Source: a bacterium
Lineage (GTDB): Bacteria > SAR324 > XYD2-FULL-50-16
Direction: 5' to 3'
Assembly (NCBI GenBank): GCA_018830885.1
Contig: JAHJRI010000189.1
Coordinates: forward strand, 20,632-84,631
DNA length: 64,000 nt
In this document: positions 50,260-60,443 of the stretch, one piece after another
Position numbering within the stretch: the stretch's first letter is position 1
Layout of the letters: the number at the start of each line of letters is the position of its first letter
Notes under the pieces: model-generated
What the model was told of the DNA's origin: nothing
The model's database searches: none
What the model saw: only the letters and a program-made list of their open reading frames with translations
Position numbers and translations under genes: made by a program

Positions 50260-51147
50260 CTAAACATCGAGGTGCTTGATGATTTTATTTGTTGCCAGTA
50301 GTGCAGAGCACAGACCCAGCAAGATAAAAGTCAGAAACAGGTTTCCCATCTCCAACGGGGAGAAAAACCGGACGATTGCCCGGATGGAATAGGTAGCTTT
50401 ATTAAAAGTGATCCCGGCGATAACGAAACTGTAAAGAAAATAGATGATTCCCAGAGATAGAAAATAACTGACAACCGCAATCAGCATGCCCTCCATTAAA
50501 AAAGGCCACTTGATGAATCTGGCGGGGGCTCCCAGGATTTTAAGAATTTCGATCTCCTTGCTTCTCATGCGGATCCCGATATGAATGGTATTATAGATAA
50601 TCAACACCACGCAAACGATCAACAGGATAATGAGAAACAGACCCACAAAATTGGCGATATTGAAAAACGTATTGATCTGGTCACGGGTTTCCCTTCCTGT
50701 AATCACATCCTGGACACCCGGCATCGCCTGCAATTGGCTGAGTTCGTCCGTTGAGAGCGGTCCGGATCGATCCAGGACAAATTCGATGATATTGGGAAAC
50801 TTTGGAAAATCAATCTTTTTAAATATCTCCTGCGCCTCGTTAAAACTTTCTATGAGCTGTTTTTTTGCTTCTGCCGACGAAATCTCCTCTAAAGCACCGA
50901 CATCCGGAAGGCTTTTGATAAAAGAGGCTATCTTTTGCTTGTCCGGGTTGCTGATCGGCTCTGTCAAAAATATTGAGTAGTGACTTTTTCGAAACGCCAG
51001 TTGTGTCAGATGAATGAGATTGAGATAGACAAGAATAAAGGTTCCCAGAATAACCAGCGAAAAGCTGGTCATGAGAATACCGGAAAGAACCGCCGAATAG
51101 TCTTCCCGGAGATTTTCGATTGTCTGGACAAAAGCTGTGACGATCAT
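50260..51147 (-). CDS. ftsX: Cell-division ABC transporter permease FtsX
   Basis: A 295-residue protein with the FtsX topology: a short cytoplasmic N terminus, one membrane helix (residues about 22-48), a periplasmic domain of about 120 residues, then three more helices near 165-190, 215-240 and 265-290. The periplasmic part contains DVGALEEISSAEAKKQLIESF and MPGVQDVITG, as in FtsX. MRSKEIEILKILGAPARFIKWPFLMEG is the conserved cytoplasmic loop. With FtsE it transmits ATP hydrolysis to the EnvC-type activator encoded next. Confidence 0.92.
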   Translation of the reverse strand: MIVTAFVQTIENLREDYSAVLSGILMTSFSLVILGTFILVYLNLIHLTQLAFRKSHYSIFLTEPISNPDKQKIASFIKSLPDVGALEEISSAEAKKQLIESFNEAQEIFKKIDFPKFPNIIEFVLDRSGPLSTDELSQLQAMPGVQDVITGRETRDQINTFFNIANFVGLFLIILLIVCVVLIIYNTIHIGIRMRSKEIEILKILGAPARFIKWPFLMEGMLIAVVSYFLSLGIIYFLYSFVIAGITFNKATYSIRAIVRFFSPLEMGNLFLTFILLGLCSALLATNKIIKHLDV

Positions 51148-51177
51148 TTCTGCTTAACTGTCAAGGGAAACTGAAAA

Positions 51178-51852
51178 TCAATGAACTTCAATCAAACAGG
51201 ATTGCTTCAGAAGAAGAATCCGTCTTTTATGCGCTTTCAACAGATTGATATCATGTGTTGCGACAATAACGGTAATCCCTTCGACATTTAACAGCGTTAA
51301 CATATCAAAGATACGACCTGCCATTTTCTGGTCCAGATTCGCAGTCGGTTCGTCAGCCAGGATCAGTTTGGGTGAATGTACAGCCGCCCGCGCAATTGCG
51401 ACCAGTTGCTGCTCTCCCCCGGAAAGGCTCCTGACTTGCTGTTTCAGGATATTGTCAATCTTCAGTTTCGATGCAATATCCTTTATTTTAATCTCTTTGG
51501 TATTTCGGGATATGCCATTTATCTGAAGTGGGATGGCAATATTGTCCTCGGCGGTTCTTTTCTCCAGCAGTTTATAGTCCTGGAAAATCATCCCGATGGA
51601 CCGCCGGTGACGGGACTTTTCGTCTCCCACCATTGCCGTTACCTCAGCGCCATTGAAGGTGATCGAGCCGCTGTCGGGCTTTTCCAGCCCGAGCAGCAAT
51701 CGAAAAATAGTCGATTTACCGGCTCCGCTAACTCCTGTCAGGAATGTGAACTCCCCTTTTGAAATTTCCATGTCAATGTTGGAGAAGATGGGTTCTTTTC
51801 CCATGAAGCTTTTTTGAACCCCTCGAAACGCTATCAACGGTTTTTTTTGCAC
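51178..51852 (-). CDS. ftsE: Cell-division ATP-binding protein FtsE
   Basis: A 224-residue ABC ATPase starting at GTG 51852. Walker A GVSGAGKST, IGMIFQDYKLLEKRTAEDN (FtsE-type Q loop), LSGGEQQLVAIARA, LILADEPTANLD and VATHDINLL are all intact. It is a little shorter than many ABC ATPases, as FtsE is. The gene lies 124 bases downstream of lepA and 30 bases upstream of ftsX. No ribosome-binding site is clear ahead of the GTG. Confidence 0.93.
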   Translation of the reverse strand: MQKKPLIAFRGVQKSFMGKEPIFSNIDMEISKGEFTFLTGVSGAGKSTIFRLLLGLEKPDSGSITFNGAEVTAMVGDEKSRHRRSIGMIFQDYKLLEKRTAEDNIAIPLQINGISRNTKEIKIKDIASKLKIDNILKQQVRSLSGGEQQLVAIARAAVHSPKLILADEPTANLDQKMAGRIFDMLTLLNVEGITVIVATHDINLLKAHKRRILLLKQSCLIEVH

Positions 51853-51975
51853 TTGGTTTGCCTATATTCACTCCCGGTGGGATCATACCGTCTGGTTTGA
51901 GCTATCCGTAAATCTTCCCGGAGAGATAATCTTTGCACGCTTCACATGTCAATGGCTATTCTGACACAGGCTTTA

Positions 51976-53787
51976 TCAATCATTCAACTTCAAAATCGCC
52001 AGGAACGCTTCCTGAGGCACTTCCACGGACCCCAGCTGTTTCATCCTTTTTTTTCCTTTTTTCTGTTTCTCCAATAATTTTCGTTTTCGAGAGATGTCCC
52101 CGCCATAGCATTTGGCCGTGACATTCTTTCGCAGCGCACTGATGGTTTCTCTGGCAATGACCTTGCTGCCGATTGTCGCCTGAATAGCAATCTCAAACAT
52201 TTGACGGGGAATCAACTGCTTGAGCTTCCGGGCGAGTTCCCTGCCCTTAAAATAGGCTTTCTCTCTGTGAATAACCACGGAGAGAGCATCAACAATCTCT
52301 CCATTCAGGCGAATATCCAGTTTGATGAGATCGGCTTTACGATAATCGATTAATTCATAATCAAATGACGCATACCCCTGTGTGAGCGATTTGAGTTGAT
52401 CAAAAAAATCATAGATCACTTCATTCAATGGAAATTCGTAATGCAGTGAGACGCGATGCTTGCTGACGTAATCCATCTGCTTCTGAATGCCCCGTCTTTC
52501 CAGCGCCAGTTTCATTACCCGCCCGACGTAATCACTGGGGATAATAATATTTCCCTTGATAAAGGGCTCTTCGATCATGGTGATCTCTGTCGGCTCGGGG
52601 AGCTGGCTGGGATTCTCGATTTCCATGACCCCACTGGACTGGGTATGCACCCGATATATCACTGAAGGCGAAGTGATCAGCAGGCTCATGTCAAACTCTC
52701 TTTCCAGTCGCTCCTGAACGATCTCCATATGAAGCAGCCCCAAAAATCCACAACGGAAGCCGAAACCGAGAGCGGCTGACGTTTCCACTTCATAGGTAAT
52801 GGCTGAATCATTCAGCGCTAGTCGACCCAATGCTTCCTTTAAATCATTGAAATCCTTTGTGTCAACCGGATAAATACCACTGAAGACCATCGGCTGCACT
52901 TCCGCGTAGCCGGGTAGCGGATCCTTGGCCGGTCGCGCCGCCAGTGTAATTGTATCCCCGATTTTAACATCACCGATGTTTTTAATGGATGCAGCCATAT
53001 AGCCGACTTCACCCGCATAAAGCTTTTCCACTTCCTTTTTAAAAGGGGTAAACTTACCCATTTGCGTAATCTGGTAGTCCTTGCCGGTCCTCATGAACCG
53101 AATGATACTATTGTCATTCAGCGCTCCGGTGACAATCCGGAACAGCGTTACGATGCCCAGATAGGGATCAAACCATGAATCAAACACCAATGCCCTGAGT
53201 TCGCCCTTTGGGTCCCCCTTTGGAGCCGGGACAAGCTGGACAATCTGTTCCAGGATCTCTTTGATGCCCTTGCCGTATTTAGCACTGGCCCAGACCGCTT
53301 TTGAGGCATCCAGTCCGATAAGGTCTTCAATCTCCGCAACAACCCGCTCCGGTTCTGCAGCTGGTAAGTCCACTTTATTGAGAACCGGGATGATCTCCAG
53401 ATCGTGATCCAACGCCAGATAGACATTTGCCAGCGTCTGGGCTTCAACGCCCTGAGCCGCATCCACGATCAGCAGGGCACCTTCACAGGCAGCAATAGAG
53501 CGCGAGACCTCGTATGAAAAATCGACATGTCCCGGTGTATCAATCAGGTTCAGTTGATATGTCTCACCATCCTCACTGATGTATGGCAGTGAAACGGTCT
53601 GGGCCTTGATCGTAATGCCCCGCTCCCGTTCTATATCCATACTGTCGAGAAACTGGTTCTGGCTCTCCCTCGCAGTCAGCGCACCCGTATACTCCATGAT
53701 ACGGTCGGCAACCGTAGACTTTCCGTGATCGATATGGGCAATGATACAGAAATTTCGGATTCTTTGCTGATTATACTCAGTTTTCAC
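51976..53787 (-). CDS. lepA: Elongation factor 4 (LepA) GTPase
   Basis: About 603 residues from GTG 53787, which is preceded by GAGG; an in-frame TTG at 53796 is the alternative. G-motifs: [10 protein letters not shown] (G1), [12 protein letters not shown] (G2), [12 protein letters not shown] (G3) and NKVDLPAA (G4). The unique LepA C-terminal domain follows, including VGEVGYMA-like [37 protein letters not shown] and the ending [21 protein letters not shown]. It acts on the ribosome, affecting back-translocation and initiation/30S biogenesis. The gene lies 40 bases downstream of ilvN and upstream of ftsE. Confidence 0.97.
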   Translation of the reverse strand: MKTEYNQQRIRNFCIIAHIDHGKSTVADRIMEYTGALTARESQNQFLDSMDIERERGITIKAQTVSLPYISEDGETYQLNLIDTPGHVDFSYEVSRSIAACEGALLIVDAAQGVEAQTLANVYLALDHDLEIIPVLNKVDLPAAEPERVVAEIEDLIGLDASKAVWASAKYGKGIKEILEQIVQLVPAPKGDPKGELRALVFDSWFDPYLGIVTLFRIVTGALNDNSIIRFMRTGKDYQITQMGKFTPFKKEVEKLYAGEVGYMAASIKNIGDVKIGDTITLAARPAKDPLPGYAEVQPMVFSGIYPVDTKDFNDLKEALGRLALNDSAITYEVETSAALGFGFRCGFLGLLHMEIVQERLEREFDMSLLITSPSVIYRVHTQSSGVMEIENPSQLPEPTEITMIEEPFIKGNIIIPSDYVGRVMKLALERRGIQKQMDYVSKHRVSLHYEFPLNEVIYDFFDQLKSLTQGYASFDYELIDYRKADLIKLDIRLNGEIVDALSVVIHREKAYFKGRELARKLKQLIPRQMFEIAIQATIGSKVIARETISALRKNVTAKCYGGDISRKRKLLEKQKKGKKRMKQLGSVEVPQEAFLAILKLND

Positions 53788-53826
53788 GGACCTCAATATT
53801 GGAATGATGATAAAAAAAAATCATTG

Positions 53827-54324
53827 TTATCGACCGATTCGCATCCCGATTTTTCCGGTACGGATGGATTCCAGTACAACGAATGACTGCAGATCTTCAA
53901 ATACCAGATCAATTTTCTCCTCGGTACCCGAAAACTCGACAACGAGTACTTCATCCAGTGAATTCAACATCCTGGCGCCGTAAAGGTCGACCAGCGCATT
54001 GATTCCGGCAGATGATTCGATGTCATAGACCAGCTTGACAATCGCAAATTCCCTCATGACCGCGTTTTTCCGATCAAGATGTTCTGTTGTCAGAATATGA
54101 ATCAGTTTCTGGGACTGTTTGCGGATCTGTTCAAGGACGGTGTCATCTCCACGGACAACGATGGTAAAACGGCTGATACCGTCCTTGTGGGTTCGGCCAA
54201 CCGTCAGGCTGTCAATGTTATAGCCTCGTCTTGAGAATAGTGTCGAGATTCGGCTTAGAACACCTGGAATATCTTCAACTTCAATGGCAATGATATGTTT
54301 TTTTTCTTTTTCTTCTTTTTCCAT
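53827..54324 (-). CDS. ilvN: Acetolactate synthase regulatory (small) subunit
   Basis: A 165-residue protein with an N-terminal ACT domain (HIIAIEVEDIPGVLSRISTLFSRRGYNIDSLTVG) and the IlvN C-terminal domain (FAIVKLVYD to FSGTEEKIDLVFEDL). It stabilises IlvB and makes it sensitive to valine. The N terminus is unusually charged (MEKEEKEKK). It follows ilvB after a 136-base gap that contains a hairpin. Confidence 0.95.
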   Translation of the reverse strand: MEKEEKEKKHIIAIEVEDIPGVLSRISTLFSRRGYNIDSLTVGRTHKDGISRFTIVVRGDDTVLEQIRKQSQKLIHILTTEHLDRKNAVMREFAIVKLVYDIESSAGINALVDLYGARMLNSLDEVLVVEFSGTEEKIDLVFEDLQSFVVLESIRTGKIGMRIGR

Positions 54325-54432
54325 AACTGTTTCAATCCTGCCATGGTGGATGAATAAGCGCCTCGTTTCACGAGGATCTGAAACAAAGCGTTTTAATGAT
54401 AAATCAGGAAATGATGCATCTCATGGAACAAT

Positions 54433-54452
54433 GAGCTGGGTCGATCCAGCTC
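54433..54452. repeat. Hairpin between ilvB and ilvN
   Basis: GAGCTGG (54433-54439) pairs with CCAGCTC (54446-54452) around a 6-base loop, eight bases after the ilvB stop codon. No T-run follows on the reverse strand. It may act as a partial terminator or mRNA-stability element that sets the ratio of large to small subunit. Confidence 0.4.
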
Positions 54453-54460
54453 GTTCTATG

Positions 54461-56134
54461 TCATGATGCTTTGGCATCCCATGACAGATGCGAGGATTTG
54501 GAGATATTTTCCAGGTTGAAATCGATGATGGTTGGTCGTCCGCTGGAAATTGCGCTCTGCATCGCCGATGTGATCTGATTTTTATGGGTTACTTCCATAC
54601 CCACACCTCCCATGGCTTCCGCAAGTTTTTTAAAACTGACAGACCGACCCAGATCATGAACCGTATACCGGTCCTGGTACAGGGAGTGCTGCAATTCCCG
54701 AATCATACTCAAACGATAATCGTTGACGATAATGACTGTTAGTGGAACCTGGTTTTCGACCGCTACAGAAAACTCCTGCATATTCATCATGAAGCTGCCG
54801 TCACCCGATATGCTGACAACCGGAACATCCGGCTCTGCAAACCAGGCTCCGATGGCTGCCGGCAGACCAAAACCCATTGTCCCAAGTCCTCCTGAAGTCA
54901 GCAGTGGCAGGTGCAGAGGATTGGTGCAGAAATGGTTCGCCCACATTTGATGTCTTCCGACATCAGTACTGATGTTCAACTTCATGTCAAATGCGGAAAG
55001 TCTGGAAAATATATCCTCCATGATTTCTGCTTCATCGCGAACCGACAATTTCGTCTTCTTACTGAGAGAGGTGACCCAGGGTTTTTCTTTTGAAAAAGGC
55101 TTGCTGGAGATTCTGTTGTTCATGTCCGTCAGAACCTCCTTGATATCACCCACAATGGGAATATCCACCCTTGTGTTCTTGCCAATCTCCGCAGGGTCAA
55201 TATCTAGATGGATGATCGTTGCGTTTTCTGCAAAAACAGGTCGTTTGACAAAAGAGCGGTCCCCGAGTCGTGTCCCCATCATGAAGATGACATCCGCCTC
55301 CCTCGCCAGAACCTTGTTCGCCTTGCTGTTACCATGCGTTCCAATCATCCCGACAAAAAGCGGGTCATCGTTTGGAATTACACCGGTTCCCATCAGGGTT
55401 CTCACCACTGGAATCTGGGTCGCGTGAATGAAGTGCAGAAATTCCGAGACGGCGCCGGATAGAACGATCCCTCCGCCAAACAGTATCAGGGGTCTTTCGG
55501 CTTTGCTGAGCGCTTTTAAAGTCCGCTTGATCTGTCCTACATTCCCTTTGATGGTGGGTTGATATCCCTGCAGACGAATCTCATGGTTAAACTCGTGGGG
55601 AAACCGTGCTTCGAGCACATCTACGGGAAGATCTATCAGAACAGGTCCTTTTCGACCTGAGTTGGCGATATAGAAAGCGGATTCAACAGCCGGAATCAGA
55701 TCCTTTTCGTATCGGATCAGTTCATTGTGTTTCGTCACCGGCATGGTGATGTTAATGCAGTCGACCTCCTGAAAAGCATCTGTGCCGATCAGACGACGGG
55801 CGATCTGACCCGTCAGGGCTACCAGGGGCGTTGAGTCCAGCATGGCATTGGCCAGCCCGGTTACGAGATTGGTGGCACCAGGCCCGGAAGTGGCGAGGCA
55901 GACCCCCGGTTTTTTGGCCACCCTGGCATACCCGTCTGCCATATGGGCAGCTCCCTGTTCGTGCCGAGCCATGACATGACGAATGGGCGAATTTTTCAAT
56001 TGATCATAAATTGGAAGATTCGCCCCTCCCGGATAACCGAAAATAACATCAACCCCCAGATTTTCGAGCGCTTGCACCAATGCCTGGGCACCCGTAATAC
56101 CAACGGGCCGATTTTTTTTTGGTTGTGACGACAT
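54461..56134 (-). CDS. ilvB: Acetolactate synthase catalytic (large) subunit
   Basis: A 557-residue ThDP enzyme making 2-acetolactate or 2-aceto-2-hydroxybutyrate for valine, leucine and isoleucine. It has VIFGYPGGANLPIYDQL, the catalytic glutamate and surrounding RHEQGAAHMADGYAR, SGPGATNLVTGLANA, a central FAD/Rossmann domain (MGTRLGDRSF) and the ThDP site GDGSFMMNMQEF. TAGGGGAT is upstream of the ATG. It lies only 12 bases downstream of rpoC and in the same direction, an uncommon neighbourhood for rpoBC. Confidence 0.96.
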   Translation of the reverse strand: MSSQPKKNRPVGITGAQALVQALENLGVDVIFGYPGGANLPIYDQLKNSPIRHVMARHEQGAAHMADGYARVAKKPGVCLATSGPGATNLVTGLANAMLDSTPLVALTGQIARRLIGTDAFQEVDCINITMPVTKHNELIRYEKDLIPAVESAFYIANSGRKGPVLIDLPVDVLEARFPHEFNHEIRLQGYQPTIKGNVGQIKRTLKALSKAERPLILFGGGIVLSGAVSEFLHFIHATQIPVVRTLMGTGVIPNDDPLFVGMIGTHGNSKANKVLAREADVIFMMGTRLGDRSFVKRPVFAENATIIHLDIDPAEIGKNTRVDIPIVGDIKEVLTDMNNRISSKPFSKEKPWVTSLSKKTKLSVRDEAEIMEDIFSRLSAFDMKLNISTDVGRHQMWANHFCTNPLHLPLLTSGGLGTMGFGLPAAIGAWFAEPDVPVVSISGDGSFMMNMQEFSVAVENQVPLTVIIVNDYRLSMIRELQHSLYQDRYTVHDLGRSVSFKKLAEAMGGVGMEVTHKNQITSAMQSAISSGRPTIIDFNLENISKSSHLSWDAKAS

Positions 56135-56146
56135 ATCCCCTACCGA

Positions 56147-59100
56147 CTAATCCAGTTCAAGGTCTTCGTCGATATCGTCCTGAATCAATTCCATTCCGAC
56201 CAGTGGCGCAACTTCTTCCTCTTCGTCCTCCAATGCAAACTTATCCCGGTATGAATAGTTCATTGTCGTATTAAAGCCGGTCCCAGCCGGGATCAATCGA
56301 CCGATAATGACGTTTTCCTTCAACCCATGAAATCGATCGAGCTTCCCATTAATGGAGGCTTCGGTTAAAACCTTGGTGGTTTCCTGGAACGAAGCTGCGG
56401 AAAGAAAAGAATCGGTACTGAGTGCCGCCTTGGTGATCCCCAGCAGCATTGGTTCACCGATTGCGACCCTTAATTCCTCTTCGATCAGCTTTTTATTGGT
56501 TTCATCCAGTTTTGTCTTGGAAACAGGTTCACCAATTAAAAATGAAGAGTCTCCCGGATCAATGATCCGTACTTTGCGCATCATCTGTCTGGAAATGACC
56601 TCAATGTGCTTGTCGTTGATCTTGACCCCCTGGAGGCGATACACTTCCTGGACCTCATCCACCAGGAACTTCTGCAGCTCTCTGACCCCTTTCACCCTGA
56701 GAATATCGTGAGGATTGGGAGATCCATCTGTCAGCGGGTCCCCCACCTTGATGTAGTCACCCTCAACCACAATCACATGCTTTCCTTTGGGTACAAGGTA
56801 TTCCTTGGGTTCGCCGACTTCCGGTCGAATAATGATGCGCCGTTTTCGGCGCAGATCCTCGCCAAATTCCACAATCCCGTCAATATCGGAGATCTGACTG
56901 GGGTCCTTCGGTGAACGGGCTTCGAACAATTCAACCACCCTTGGTAAACCACCCGTGATGTCCTTGTTTTTAGTCGTCTCCCTGGGGACACGGGAAAGGA
57001 CGTCACCGGGGAAGACCTCATCGCCCTCTTCGACCATCAATTCCGCCTTGTTGGGCAGATAGAAACCAGGATGAATTCTGTCGTCAGACCGTTTCAATTC
57101 CTTCCCGGTCTTCGTGTTCCTGAAGACAATTCTCGGCTTGAGATCCAGATCCGGGGTTTCCACGATCACACGTCGTTCATATCCCGTATCCTCAGCTTTC
57201 TGCGTCTTGAGGCTTTTGCTTTCAATGATATCCTCAAATTTCACTTTCCCGTTAATATCGCAAATGATCGGCATGGAGAAAGGATCCCATTCAGCAGCCC
57301 TGTCGCCTTTCTGAACAACATCGCCTTCCTTGAAGTTGATCTGAGCACCGACAGGCAGCAGGTGTTTGTCCACTTCCCGTCCGTCATCGTTGAGAATTGT
57401 CAGTTCGGATTTTCTCGATTGCAGAATCATGATACCATCCCGGTTGACAACGGTCCGTGCATCTCCCAAATGAAGTGTGCCCGTATTTCTAGCTTCCCAG
57501 AAGGTTGCTTCGACTTTTCGACTGGCGGTTCCACCAATGTGAAAAGTCCGCATGGTCAACTGGGTTCCCGGCTCTCCAATCGACTGAGCTGAGATCACAC
57601 CGACCGCTTCACCGATGCTCACAGGTTTTCCACGCGACAGATCCCGACCGTAGCAGCGGACACAGATGCCCTCTTTGCATTCACAACTGAGGACAGAACG
57701 GATCTTAATTCTTTCCACACCTGCATGATCAATGATATCAAGATGTTTTTCCGAAATCATTTCGCCGCCGGGTACAATCACCTCTTTAGTGAATGGATCG
57801 ACCACATCTTCCACTGAAAAACGACCTAAAACCCGCTCTGTCAGTTTTTGTATCACCTCTCCGTTCTCTAGCAATGCCTCAACCGTGATCCCTTCTGTCG
57901 TGCCGCAATTCTCTTCAGTGATGACACAATCCTGCGCCACATCTACCAGTCTTCTGGTGAGATAACCGGAGTTCGCAGTTTTGAGAGCAGTGTCAGCCAA
58001 GCCTTTTCTGGCGCCGTGGGTTGAAATAAAATATTGGGAAACATCCAATCCTTCCCTGAAGTTCGAGGTAATCGGTGTTTCTATAATCTCACCGGTTGGC
58101 TTGGCCATCAATCCCCGCATACCTCCCAGTTGCCGGCTTTGATGCTCTGAACCCCGAGCCCCGGAGTCTGCCATGACAAAAATCGGATTCGGCATCGGCA
58201 AGCCATCGTCGCCAATGGTTTCAGCTGTCATGGCAACCCGCATGGCCTCACCCACTTCATTGGTCACTTTTGACCAGATGTCAATGACCTTGTTGTATCG
58301 TTCACCATCGGTAATAATTCCACCATCATGCTGCAACTGAACCTTCTCCACTTCCTTGAGGCCTTTATCAATCAATTCCTCCTTGCTTTCAGGAATCACC
58401 ATATCCATCACACTGATGGAGAATCCAGCCTTGGCAGCCTGTTCAAAACCCAGCGCCTTGAGATCATCCAGCATCTTGACCGTTTTGACGTTGCCAGCAG
58501 TACGATATGCATGGTCAATCAGTATCTCCAAATCCTTTTTCTTGATCAGTCGATTCACCGAATTGAATTCGATCTCTTTCGGAATCGCATCATACAGCAG
58601 GACGCGACCGGTGGTTGTCTCGACCATTTTATCGCCAATTCTCACTTTGATTTTTGCCTGCAGGTGGATCAGGCCATGATCGTAGGCAGACATCACCTCT
58701 TCAAAATCAGCAAAATATTTCCCCTCACCTTTTGCCCCTTTACAGATTCTGGTGACCCAGTAGATGCCAAGCACCATGTCCTGTGTGGGTGACATGACAG
58801 GTCTGCCCGTTGCAGGAGAGAGAATATTGTTGGTCGCCATCATCAGGACCCGCAACTCCATCTGAGCTTCGATGGAGAGTGGAACATGCACCGCCATCTG
58901 ATCACCGTCAAAATCCGCATTGAATGCGGTACACACCAGGGGATGGAGTGTCACGGCTTTTCCTTCAATCAGCACCGGTTGAAATGCCTGAATCCCCAGG
59001 CGATGAAGCGTCGGTGCCCGGTTGAGCATGATGGGGTGTTCCACAATGACAGAATCCAGCGCTGGCCAGATTTCCGGATCATGATTCTCCACCATCTTTT

Positions 59101-60283
59101 TGGCCACCTTGATGGTCGTCGTATGTCCCTTTTCAATCAGATAATTAAAAATGAAAGGCTTAAACAGCTCCAGTGCCATCTGCTTGGGCAGACCACACTG
59201 GTTCAGTTTCAGTTCCGGACCCACCACAATAACCGTTCTTCCGGAATAATCCACCCGTTTCCCCAGCAGGTTCTGGCGAAAACGACCGCCTTTCCCCTTC
59301 AGTGAATCACTCAGGGATTTCAATGGTCTCTTGTTCGTTCCCAGAATCGGGCGACCGCGACGCCCATTGTCAAAAAGCGCATCCACCGCTTCCTGCAACA
59401 TCCGTTTTTCATTCTTGACGATAATCTCGGGTGCATTCAGGTCCATTAACCGCTTCAACCGGTTATTCCTGTGAATCACCCGTCGGTAGAGATCATTCAG
59501 ATCACTGGTGGCAAACCGCCCCCCTTCCAATGGAACCAGAGGCCGCAGTTCCGGGGATATGACCGGGATAACATCCAGAATCATGTTGGCGGGCTCAATA
59601 CCGGATTCCTTGAAGGATTCAACCACTTTGAGTCGTTTGATGATTTTTTTACGTTTGGCTTCCGATGTAATATCCCCCAGTTCATCCCGCAGGGAATTAC
59701 TGAGATCGTCAATAGCCAGCTCCTCCAGCAGTTCCTTGATTGCTTCGGCACCCATTTCTGCCCTGAAGTCCGGATAGGTTTCGGCCAACTCCCGATATTG
59801 GACCTCTTCGATAATCTCAGCATGTTCGATATCCGCGCCACCGCTGTCCAGGACAACGTATGCGTCAAAGTACAGCACCCGCTCGAGATCCCGGAGGGTC
59901 ATGTCCAGAATATTGCCGAGACGACTTGGCAGTCCCTTTAGAAACCAGACATGGGAAACCGGACAGGCCAGCTTGATATGCCCTAACCGTTCCCGTCTCA
60001 CTCTGGAGTGAATCACTTCAACACCGCACTTTTCACAGGTAATTCCCCTGTGCTTCATCCGTTTGTATTTTCCACAAATACATTCGTAATCATTGACCGG
60101 ACCGAATATCTTTCCACAAAACAGCCCATCTCTTTCCGGTTTGAAGGTTCTGTAATTGATGGTTTCCGATGATTTTATCTCGCCATGAGACCAGGAAACA
60201 ATATCTTCTGCTGAGGCGAGACTGATTTTTACTGCAAAATAGTCTTGTGGATCGATAATTTCGGATTGATCTAGTTTATTCAA
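56147..60283 (-). CDS. rpoC: DNA-directed RNA polymerase beta' subunit
   Basis: About 1378 residues. The start is placed at TTG 60283 because GGAGG lies five bases before it; another TTG four codons upstream overlaps that site. Motifs: the zinc finger [20 protein letters not shown] (about residues 66-90), the catalytic [14 protein letters not shown] with its three aspartates, the bridge-helix/trigger-loop region [22 protein letters not shown], the second zinc site [16 protein letters not shown], and a C-terminal acidic tail ([17 protein letters not shown]). Full length for a proteobacterial subunit. It follows rpoB after about 150 bases and is directly followed by ilvB. Confidence 0.98.
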   Translation of the reverse strand: MNKLDQSEIIDPQDYFAVKISLASAEDIVSWSHGEIKSSETINYRTFKPERDGLFCGKIFGPVNDYECICGKYKRMKHRGITCEKCGVEVIHSRVRRERLGHIKLACPVSHVWFLKGLPSRLGNILDMTLRDLERVLYFDAYVVLDSGGADIEHAEIIEEVQYRELAETYPDFRAEMGAEAIKELLEELAIDDLSNSLRDELGDITSEAKRKKIIKRLKVVESFKESGIEPANMILDVIPVISPELRPLVPLEGGRFATSDLNDLYRRVIHRNNRLKRLMDLNAPEIIVKNEKRMLQEAVDALFDNGRRGRPILGTNKRPLKSLSDSLKGKGGRFRQNLLGKRVDYSGRTVIVVGPELKLNQCGLPKQMALELFKPFIFNYLIEKGHTTTIKVAKKMVENHDPEIWPALDSVIVEHPIMLNRAPTLHRLGIQAFQPVLIEGKAVTLHPLVCTAFNADFDGDQMAVHVPLSIEAQMELRVLMMATNNILSPATGRPVMSPTQDMVLGIYWVTRICKGAKGEGKYFADFEEVMSAYDHGLIHLQAKIKVRIGDKMVETTTGRVLLYDAIPKEIEFNSVNRLIKKKDLEILIDHAYRTAGNVKTVKMLDDLKALGFEQAAKAGFSISVMDMVIPESKEELIDKGLKEVEKVQLQHDGGIITDGERYNKVIDIWSKVTNEVGEAMRVAMTAETIGDDGLPMPNPIFVMADSGARGSEHQSRQLGGMRGLMAKPTGEIIETPITSNFREGLDVSQYFISTHGARKGLADTALKTANSGYLTRRLVDVAQDCVITEENCGTTEGITVEALLENGEVIQKLTERVLGRFSVEDVVDPFTKEVIVPGGEMISEKHLDIIDHAGVERIKIRSVLSCECKEGICVRCYGRDLSRGKPVSIGEAVGVISAQSIGEPGTQLTMRTFHIGGTASRKVEATFWEARNTGTLHLGDARTVVNRDGIMILQSRKSELTILNDDGREVDKHLLPVGAQINFKEGDVVQKGDRAAEWDPFSMPIICDINGKVKFEDIIESKSLKTQKAEDTGYERRVIVETPDLDLKPRIVFRNTKTGKELKRSDDRIHPGFYLPNKAELMVEEGDEVFPGDVLSRVPRETTKNKDITGGLPRVVELFEARSPKDPSQISDIDGIVEFGEDLRRKRRIIIRPEVGEPKEYLVPKGKHVIVVEGDYIKVGDPLTDGSPNPHDILRVKGVRELQKFLVDEVQEVYRLQGVKINDKHIEVISRQMMRKVRIIDPGDSSFLIGEPVSKTKLDETNKKLIEEELRVAIGEPMLLGITKAALSTDSFLSAASFQETTKVLTEASINGKLDRFHGLKENVIIGRLIPAGTGFNTTMNYSYRDKFALEDEEEEVAPLVGMELIQDDIDEDLELD

Positions 60284-60443
60284 GGATACCTCCAAGATTT
60301 TATTTGGATATGAATGGAAGATCTGTTAACTCTTGTGTATCTTGCTTTTTCATATAGTGATAGTTCTAAGCCGGAACCGGATGGGCAACCCCGCTTTACC
60401 GGCCGATAAGCCACATTTCTGACCGATTTCGAATCGCGTCGTG

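Noticed and set aside
56352-59941. Many forward frames opposite rpoC (up to 173 codons) and opposite rpoB (up to 254 codons)
   Set aside because: They are antisense shadows of the polymerase genes with arginine/serine- or leucine/phenylalanine-skewed composition and no motifs.
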